Below are positions 56,960 to 64,000 of a stretch of DNA of 64,000 bases, piece by piece. The notes under the pieces were generated by a model that worked only from the letters and a program-made list of their open reading frames with translations, was not told the origin of the DNA and ran no database searches. The DNA comes from Tuctoria greenei (taxonomy: Eukaryota; Streptophyta; Magnoliopsida; Poales; Poaceae). Position numbers and translations under genes: made by a program. Location of the stretch: contig JAYESD010000001.1 in assembly GCA_036927565.1 (NCBI GenBank), positions 72,807,751-72,871,750 on the forward strand, read 5' to 3'. How positions within the stretch are numbered: the stretch's first letter is position 1; each line of letters begins with the position of its first letter.

Positions 56960-57340
56960 AAGGTCCGACTCTAGCTTCGAGCTATAGCAAGGTCCGACCA
57001 TAGGTCCGACTTGTTTTGGGTAGCTCCGGCTACGTTAAATGCTAGGTCTGACTTCTTGGTAAGGTCCGACTAGCTTTGATTAGCTCCGGTGAGCTTTATC
57101 TTTAGCTCTGGCATGTCTTTGATAGCTCCGGCATATATTTGATAGCTCCGGCATGCTTTTGCTAAGGTCCGACGTACTTCGTCTAGCTCCGGTTTTGGGT
57201 TGACTAGTTTTGACTAGTTTTTGGTAAGCTCCGTCAGGTGCTTTACTCTACTAGTTTTTGGTAAGCTCCTGCGGGTGCTTTACTATACTAGCTTTTGTTA
57301 GCTCCGGCTCAAGGTCCGGGTTGCTCTGGCAAGGTCCGGA
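56960..57340 (+). repeat. array of GGTCCGAC / AGCTCCGG motifs in E7 U3
   Basis: At least fifteen TCCG-containing units alternate between AAGGTCCGACT and TAGCTCCGGC forms over 380 bp. They start ~95 bp into the LTR. Confidence 0.85.
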
Positions 57341-57605
57341 ACTTGACCGTAGTGCTTCTGCTTTTCATTTGCAATGTTTCGTACTTGCTTTACATTGTTG
57401 GAAAGATTGCTTAGTATTCATTTGCTAAGTTTTTGGTGCGTTTTGGTTGATATGGATGATATCGTGTTACTGTGGTTTTGCAACATGCTTATGTGAGGTT
57501 CTAATGTAGGGTGTTGTGTTCGGAACTAACTTGAGTCAAGTCGAGGACTTGGGCTCGTATGGATTGGTTGTTTATTCATGTGCAGGTGTTGCTTGAGTTC
57601 AAGAC

Positions 57606-57936
57606 ATGGCTGGTGACGGGATCCATTGGACTAGTGTGAGGGAGGAGATGAGGTTCCAACAACCGAATTCAGGAGGAATTGTGGTTGAGCTGATCAGGAG
57701 GTTGCGCAGCATGTTTGGATCAAGAACAATGCATATGAAGGTATCATGGACATCATTGGAAGATGTTTGCATGTGTGCAAGGAGTGCATGGACGTGGCTA
57801 CATGGTTCCAAGACGTGATGAAGAGATGTGGACGTAAAGAGTTGGTCGGAAAGGTCCAACCGACTAAGTTATGGACTCAGGCTGCGGCTGAGTCGGGTTT
57901 GACTCAAATATGGAAAGATTTGAGTTGGTTATGATA
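57606..57936 (+). pseudogene. short ORF inside the E7 LTR, frameshifted
   Basis: The first frame (57606-57818) starts MAGDGIHWTSVREEMRFQQ. A one-base shift near 57745 continues it as MDIIGRCLHVCKECMDVATW, WFQDVMKRCGRKELVG and TQAAAESGLTQIWKDLSWL to 57934. Together they suggest an ancestral ~108-residue protein. The E5 LTR carries a homologue in the same place. It lies upstream of the presumed TATA box, so it might be read from an adjacent promoter or be an internal relic. No domain is recognised. Confidence 0.55.
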
Positions 57937-58117
57937 GGATCCTGTGGGTCACGAATTTGAGTTGTTTAGGAATGTGGAATATGTTCCTAAGGTGTTTGGA
58001 AGTCTTAAGAATGCTTCTATCTGCGTATAGAAGAATCTTGAGCAGTTATGGAAAGTTACGATCGTGATCTGAGTAGGATTGGAGTCCTAGTTGATATTGG
58101 GTTGGCCTAAGGGCTGG

Positions 58118-58127
58118 TTATATAAGC
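58118..58127 (+). promoter_or_regulatory. TATA box of the E7 LTR
   Basis: GTTATATAAGCAAGG lies 1.25 kb into the LTR, and ~600 bp before its end, a plausible U3/R arrangement. Confidence 0.55.
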
Positions 58128-58735
58128 AAGGGAGCCCAAAGCTCGTGGGGTACGACTTTGGGGCTGTTCCTCTTGTATTCTATAGAGTAAAATTCGTAGT
58201 TTGAAGGAACTTTTGTGCCTTGTTCGTCCGACTTGTTCCACGCAAGTTTTACTCGTCGAGTTTCTTGACAGCACTACCTTTCGTCGGTGGTTTTATCATA
58301 ACTCGAGTTTTACAGATCCAATTGACGTGATTCTTTTTTGTTTGTCTTCACAACTTGGTTGTCTATCATCTCTCAAAATTTCACGGTCATTGAATTCGTG
58401 GTCTATGATCTACACGAGTTTATTTGCAGTGTTCCAGAACTGTTTTTTCTCGGGTAGGGCAGATTGACCATTGTTTGATCTTTCGATCATAACTTGAGTT
58501 TTTCTCGACGGATTTGAGTGATTTTTTTGTGTTGTCTTCGTGACTTGATTCTCTCTGATATCTATCACTTTTGTAATGGTGAAACACGTTTAGATTAGTC
58601 TCACACACGATTTCTTTAACAGATCTTTTTCTGCCAAAAGGGTTTGGGGTTTAATTGTATCCGCTGCGTAAGATTTTTAAATCTACCATTCACCCCCCCC
58701 TCTGGTAGCTTTTCACGTGCTCTTCGATCCTACAA

Positions 58736-58749
58736 TTGGTATCAGAGCC
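58736..58749 (+). other. primer-binding site of E7
   Basis: TTGGTATCAGAGCC, two bases after the LTR end CTACA, is a perfect initiator-Met tRNA complement. Confidence 0.92.
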
Positions 58750-58796
58750 ACGGTGCTCTAATCTTTGTGATTTGCACGTGTTTTTGACTAATCATC

Positions 58797-60836
58797 ATGG
58801 AGAAGTACTCCGCCAAACATTGTGTGTTTGCTGGTATTGATTTTCAGGTTTGGAAGGCACGCATGGAGGCTTTCATCCAGGCAAAAGGCTTTGAAATATG
58901 GGAGAAGGTATACAAGCCTTACGAAGTGCCATCAAACGATCAAGTTACAGCTACAAATCTGAGAGATGTCGACAACAACAACAAGGCTCGGAACTTGATC
59001 ATACAAGGATTAACACAAAGTGACTTCGACCGTGTTGCACACCTCCGATCTGCATACGATGTGTGGAAAGCACTTTGTGACTACCACGAAGGATCCAACA
59101 CGATCAAGGAGGTAAGGCAAGACATGTTCAAGAAAGAATACATGCGCTTCGAGATGCAACCCGGTGAGTCAATTGATGATCTCTTTGCTCGCTTTAATAA
59201 AATTCTCAGCAACTTGCGAAGTGTCAATGTTAATTTTTCAGATGCTAAAAATGCTAGGCAGTTGTTAAGTGTATTAGACATGTCAATTTGGGAGACGAAA
59301 GTTACATATATTCATGAATCTACTATCATGAGTACATTTATTTTAGATGTGCTATATTCCAAGCTAAAAACTCATGAAATTGATATAATATCACGTAAGA
59401 ACCCCAACAAGTCTATTGCTTTTGTTTCTCAACGTGATATGCCTAGCTCCGGCCAATCTTCATCTAGTACACTTGCTTTGTTGTCCTCTCTAAACCTTGA
59501 ACAGATTGAGGAGTTTCCAGAGGAGGAGCTAGCACTTCTCTCTACGAGGTTCTCAAAAGCATTGCAAAATGTGAGAACTAGAAGGAGAGGAAGCTCCGAA
59601 CCTCAACGATGCTTCGAATGTGGTAAGACGGGACATTTTCAGTCAGATTGTCCTCACCTTTCAGGTCCTACTTCCCGGGATGAAAAGAAAACAAGAACGA
59701 AGCACTCCTCTACAAATGATACGAAGAAAAAGAAGGGTACCATAGGACGTAAGATGATTAGCAGCTTCATCACCGCACTTCAAGAACTTAGGTCAAGTGA
59801 TGTAGACTTTGAAAGTGATGAAGATGATGATGATCTGGCCAACTTATGCTTCATGGCGGGCAAAACAAGATCAAGATCAAGTCAGGAGGATGCAGAACAC
59901 AACAGTGAAGATGATGAGGTACGTTCTACCAGCAATGAAATCAGTGATGCTATTTCTCGTGCAACTATTATTGTCAAGAAAAAGGACAAAAGGCTTAGGG
60001 ATAGTGCTGCTAAAATTGAATCACTAGAATCTGAAATCAACCGTTTAAAAACTTTGATTCCTAGTGATGATGCATGTTCCTCATATGATTTAATATATGA
60101 ACAATTGTCCTCCTTAAGAAGTGCGCACACCTCCACACTTGATAAACTTGAGTTATAAATTGAAAAGAACAAAGAGCTTGCTGCACTTAATGATAAAAAC
60201 TTGAAAGATGCTAGCTGTTCTACAATTGATTTGCATTTTTCTACTTGTGATGATCTTGATAAGAAACTACAGGATGCTATGAATGAAATTTCTATATCGG
60301 ACAATGCTTTACGTTCTCATGAAGTTAAATTTTGTTCCAATTGCAAACTAAAAGGAAAAACTTCATGTGAAAATTGCCTTGATCTGTCCAATAAACTTGA
60401 TGACATGCATAGGACATTAGATTGGTTTTGTAATGGGAATAAGAACCTAAACTTACTGTTGAATTCTTCCAAGTCTTGCAACGATAAAACTGGTTTAGGT
60501 TTTGATTCTCATGCTCATGCTAAGGCACATCCACCTAAAATTGTAAAGTCATTAGGAAGTGGTTTGATTCAAACAGTTCCTAAACAAAAAGGAGTGGTTT
60601 TCAAATCTGCAGGAGTGTTGCCTCATTCGGTTTCAAATAAAAATATTGCTTGCTCATCTAGACATGAACACAAAGTTAAATTTCATTGTACCTTCTGTGG
60701 TAGAGATGGTCATTTCATAGATTTTTGTTATAGACTAGCTAAACAACAGAAAAGGGAAAGAATGGTTGCTAGATCTCATAACTTTCATGCAAATTTGCTG
60801 CACACATTAAACCGAATGTACAACCTGCTGTTTTGA
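58797..60836 (+). pseudogene. gag: gag of E7
   Basis: The ATG at 58797 (MEKYSAKHCVFAGIDFQVW) opens 453 codons. The UBN2 gag domain covers residues ~30-230 (VYKPYEVPSNDQV, LIIQGLTQSDFDRVAHLRSA, RFEMQPGESIDDLFARFNK). A CCHC knuckle follows (CFECGKTGHFQSDC, 59610-59651), then acidic and coiled-coil parts. A TAA at 60156 interrupts; the same frame resumes and has a second knuckle CTFCGRDGHFIDFC at ~60690-60732. A long gag with two knuckles and coiled coils fits the SIRE/Maximus type. Ancestrally this would be one ~680-residue protein. Confidence 0.88.
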
Positions 60837-61107
60837 GTCAAAAACATTCAAAGTTTACCTCCGGACCTTCTGTTTTTGCCTCCGGAGCTACTGATTTTTG
60901 TGCTACACATGTAACACCTTATAGGTCAGTAGTCAAGAATAGAAAATCTCAAACTTTGACTCATAAACCTGCTGTTTTGTCTCAGCTTTCGCGTGTTTTT
61001 CCTGCTGCACGTCGCGTGACTCAATACTAGATACTTAAATGTCTTTTGACTAACCCCAGTATTGAGTCATCGACGTATTATGCTTCTATGTAGGTTACAC
61101 GTTTGAT

Positions 61108-61400
61108 GAAGGAGAACATTTGGATTGTGGATTCAGGTTGCTCACGCCACATGACCGGTAACAAAGATTAGTTCTCCTCCCTCTCTTTTGTGTCACGTGT
61201 AGAGAATGTTACTTTTGCCGATAATTCTTCAACTCCTATAATTGCTAAGGGTTCGGTTAGAGTAAATGATCACTACACTTTGAAGGATGTGGCACTTGTC
61301 CAAAATCTGAAATACAACTTGCTTTCTGTTGCACAATTGCTAGATTAAAATATAGAAATTATTTTCAATAAAAACTGCTGCAATGTTGTAGGTTCAAATA
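61108..61400 (+). pseudogene. protease of E7
   Basis: The frame MKENIWIVDSGCSRHMTGNKD keeps the catalytic DSG and is followed at once by TAG (~61168), then FSSLSFVSRVENVTFADNSS, GSVRVNDHYTLKDV and a second stop in LLSVAQLLD (~61345). The position before the gag-pre-integrase domain is that of copia protease. Confidence 0.85.
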
Positions 61401-62665
61401 GTGAGCTTATTTTAAACATGTCTCGGTTTGGAAGAGTTTTTAAAGCTGATTTTGATATGTCTTCCTCTAAGCATAGGTGTCTAGTTGCTAATGATTCAAT
61501 GGACTTATATTTTTGGCATCGTAGACTTGGTCACGTAGGCTTTGATCACCTAACGCGTGTTAGTGCTCTTGATCGCATACGTGGGCTGCCTAAGCTTAAA
61601 GGGGGCAAAGAAATTGTGTGATCTTCTTGTAGACATGCTAAGATGGTTGCAGGTTCACATACTCCTCTCACAATGATCATGGCAACTGAACCATGTCAAC
61701 TTTTGCATCTTGACACCGTAGGACCTTCATGTGTTCAATCCTTCGGAGGTAAATGGTATGTTCTTGTTATCGTTGATGATTATTCTAGATACTCTTGGGT
61801 TTACTTTATGGCGTCTAAGAATGAAGTTTTTAGTCACTTTAGAACTTTATTTCTTAGATTATCAATTGATCACCCAGGATCATTAAAAGCAATTAGAAGT
61901 GATAATGGAACTGAATTTAAAAATCAATTTTTTATCACTTTTGTGCAGAAAATAGAATAGATCATCAATTCTCTTCACCATATGTACCTCAACAAAACGG
62001 TGTTGTAGAAAGAAAGAATAGAACATTAGTTGAGATGGCTAGGACTATGCTTGACGAATATCAAACTCCTAGGAAATTTTGGGCAGATGCATTAGCAACT
62101 GCTTGTTATGTCTCAAATCGTGTTTTCTTGCGTGCTAAGCTAGGTAAAACACCATATGAGCTTCGGTTTGTACATAGGCCTACTGTTACACACTTTCGGG
62201 TCTTTGGATGCAAATGCTTTGTTAAGAAATATGGTAATCTTGATAAATTTGAACCTAGATCCATTGATGGCATGTTTCTTGGTTATCCATCTCATACTAG
62301 AGGCTACCGTGTGCTTTTACTTGACACTAACAAAATTGTGGAGACTTGTGAAGTGTCTTTAGATGAAGCTAGCCCAGGTACTAGCTCCGGTGTTGCAGGA
62401 CCATATCTGTATCCTCAGGGGGAGGGTATTTTCGAAGATGAAGAAGAGCCGGTGATACTGCCTGGTAGTTCCGAAGTTGACACGTGTCCAGCTCCGGACA
62501 TTGAACAAGCTCCGGCTATCACCTATGCTGGTCCTGATCGTCCACAAGTCACAAGCTCATCAATCTACGATGAACCTAATGAAGAAGAAGCTTGTGAGAC
62601 ATATGTTCCCCTACATTTTTACAAAGATCATCCCCCACAACAGATGATTGGAAGCTTGCACGAAT
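61400..62665 (+). pseudogene. integrase of E7
   Basis: The zinc-binding part is HRRLGHVGFDHL (61518 on). The catalytic core has LHLDTVGPSCVQSFGGKWYVL, VDDYSRYSWVYF and SDNGTEFKNQF, so the first two catalytic Asp are kept. A frameshift near 61950 moves the PYVPQQNGVVERKNRT segment out of frame. Then come MARTMLDEYQTPRKFWADA, the FGCKCFVKKYGNLDKF domain and an acidic Ser/Pro linker to a TGA at 62665. TGA at ~61619 also interrupts. Confidence 0.87.
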
Positions 62666-62699
62666 GAGTCACACGGTCCAGGTTTTGCGATCCAAACTC

Positions 62700-63591
62700 T
62701 CATGCTCATTCTGCTTTTGTTGCTTCTTTTGAACCCAAAGATATATCACACGCACTCACTAATGAATCTTGGATTATTGCCATGCAAGAAGAGTTAGAAA
62801 ATTTTGAAAGAAATAATGTTTGGAAACTTGTACCTCCACCTCAAGGTCACACTTTAATTGGAACTAAATGGGTATTTAAAAATAAACAAAGTGAGGATGG
62901 GGTTGTGGTTAGGAATAAGGCTAGGTTGGTTGCTCAAGGTTTCACTCAAGTTGAAGGTTTAGATTTGATGAAACTTTTGCTCCTGTCGCTAGATTAGAAG
63001 CCATAAGAATTTTGTTAGCTTTTGCAGCATCTAAAGGTTTTAAGCTATATCAAATGGATGTTAAAAGTGATTTTCTTAATGGCTACATAGATGAGGAAGT
63101 TTATGTCAAACAACCACCGGGTTTTGAAAATCCAGATTTTCCTAAACATGTTTACAAACTGTCCAAAGCCTTATACGGTCTCAAACAAGTCCCTAGAGCA
63201 TGGTATGATAGGTTAAAAACTTTCTTACTTGAAAAGGGGTTTACCATGGGCAAGGTTGATAAAACTCTTTTTGTGCTTAAACATGGCAATGACTCATTAT
63301 TCGTTCAAGTGTATGTGGATGATATTATCTTTGGTTGTGCTTCTCATGATCTTGTGTCCAAGTTTTCAGCAATGATGAGTTCCAAAATTGAAATGAGTAT
63401 GATGGGTGAACTCACTTACTTTTTGGGGCTGCAAATCAACCAAACCAAGGATGGTACCTTTGTGCATCAAACGAAGTATACCAAAGACCTCCTATGGCGC
63501 TTCAACATGGACAAAAGCAAGCCTCTTCGGACACCAATGGGAACAGCAACAACACTTGAACGCTTCAACATGGACAAAAGAATATAGAAGC
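62700..63591 (+). pseudogene. reverse transcriptase of E7
   Basis: The N-terminal part reads [49 protein letters not shown] frameshift follows near 62965. The palm (63012-63587) has [37 protein letters not shown] and the active site VYVDDIIFG. These are RVT_2 hallmarks. The frame breaks again at ~63560, where a duplicated 20-base patch replaces the sequence found in E5. Confidence 0.88.
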
Positions 63592-64000
63592 ATGATTGGA
63601 TCACTTTTGTACCTCACGGCATCAAGACCGGACATACAATTCAGCGTATGTCTTTGTGCACGGTTTCAAGCTTCCCCACGTGCTTCACATCGTCAAGCTG
63701 TCAAAAGGATTCTCAGGTACTTACGTGGAACTCAAGAATTTGGCATTTTTCTTCCTTCTTCCTCAACCGTTACTTTGAAAGCTTTTTCGGATGCAGATTT
63801 TGGGGGTTGTAGGATTGATAGGAAAAGTACTTCCAGTGCTTGTCATTTTCTTGGTAATTCTCTTGTTGCTTGGTCCTCTAGAAAACAAAATTCAGTTGCA
63901 CAATCCACAGCCGAATCTGAATAAGTATCTGTTGCTAGTGCTTGCTCACAAATTCTTTGGATTGTTCAAACACTTAAGGACTATGGGGTTGATCTAGATA
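63588..64000 (+). pseudogene. RT thumb and RNase H of E7, cut by the window edge
   Basis: [20 protein letters not shown] is followed by RNase H motifs LKAFSDADFGGCRIDRKS and WSSRKQNSVAQSTAESE with the catalytic Asp and Glu. A TAA at ~63922 interrupts, and the frame continues as CSQILWIVQTLKDYG to the window end. Confidence 0.85.

Larger units (their letters stand above)
56865..58734 (+). repeat. E7 5' LTR (1,870 bp)
   Basis: It starts TGTACGACCTATGTGTGC and ends CTCTTCGATCCTACA. It matches the reverse complement of 33066-34798. Near the start a ~25 bp piece (GAATACATTGGCTTG / GAATACACTTGGCTTTG) is duplicated relative to E5. Confidence 0.9.
56865..64000 (+). mobile_element. E7: SIRE/Maximus-like Ty1/copia element, 3' end outside the window
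   Basis: It belongs to the same family as E5, in opposite orientation, inserted into the 5' LTR of E5 after GATAA. The order is 5' LTR, primer-binding site, gag with two zinc knuckles, protease, integrase, RT, RNase H up to the window edge. It is better preserved than E5, but has in-frame stops at about 60156, 61168, 61345, 61619 and 61957 and frameshifts near 62965 and 63560, so it is not autonomous. Confidence 0.92.

Overview
This 64 kb window is intergenic DNA from a large plant genome, almost certainly a grass (Poaceae) and probably a pooid such as a Triticeae or oat-type species. The evidence is a stack of Ty1/copia, Ty3/gypsy, LARD-like and CACTA elements nested inside one another, Stowaway-type ends (CTCCCTCCGTCCCAAAATA), GC-rich grass-style exons and an F-box gene fragment of a grass-expanded type. 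I see no intact single-copy host gene, rRNA, tRNA or CRISPR array. Nearly every coding region carries stops or frameshifts, so most CDS-like entries are called pseudogenes.

Layout. E1 (1-9033, +) is a degenerate Ty3/gypsy element with gag, protease, RT, RNase H and integrase, a 2.8 kb LTR, then a second primer-binding site, a second 5' ORF and a scrap of LTR end. E2 (9034-10818, -) is a remnant of a CACTA TNP2 transposase region. E3 (starts 10819, -) is a copia element with gag and a protease scrap, no visible integrase or RT, and an extra plant-transposon ORF. E4 (16873-31988, -) is a LARD-like element inserted in the gag of E3. It has two ~4.98 kb LTRs, a perfect 5-bp target duplication GCCTT, and an internal region without gag or pol that contains a decayed ~192 bp tandem array. 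E5 (starts 33066, -) is a SIRE/Maximus-like copia inserted in the 5' LTR of E3. E6 (40457-55510) is a 15 kb CACTA element inserted in the gag zinc-knuckle region of E5, with TSD TTA. E7 (56865 to the window end, +) is another copy of the E5 family inserted head-to-head into the 5' LTR of E5.

The most interesting part is E6. It has CACTA termini and tandem subterminal repeats, a multi-exon TNPA-like (Ptta/En/Spm) pseudogene and no TNP2 that I can see. It also holds four copies, in two orientations, of one gene family I do not recognise: a ~80-residue conserved core followed by a Glu/Asp/Ala-rich acidic tail, with TATA boxes and 3' flanks shared between copies. A captured F-box fragment, abruptly joined to an antisense fragment of another grass protein, lies between them.

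A second theme is that three unrelated LTR families here (E1 gypsy, E3 copia, E5/E7 copia) all carry arrays of short TCCG-containing motifs in U3 upstream of the TATA box. In E1 and E3 the motif is the same palindrome, CGGACTAGTCCG or CGGACTTGTCCG.

Insertion order follows from the nesting: E2 is oldest, then E3, then E4 and E5 (independently), then E6 and E7. By-eye LTR divergence agrees: about 11-12% for E3 and E5 and about 5% for E4. All identifications come from reading the sequence and remembered family features; no database was searched.
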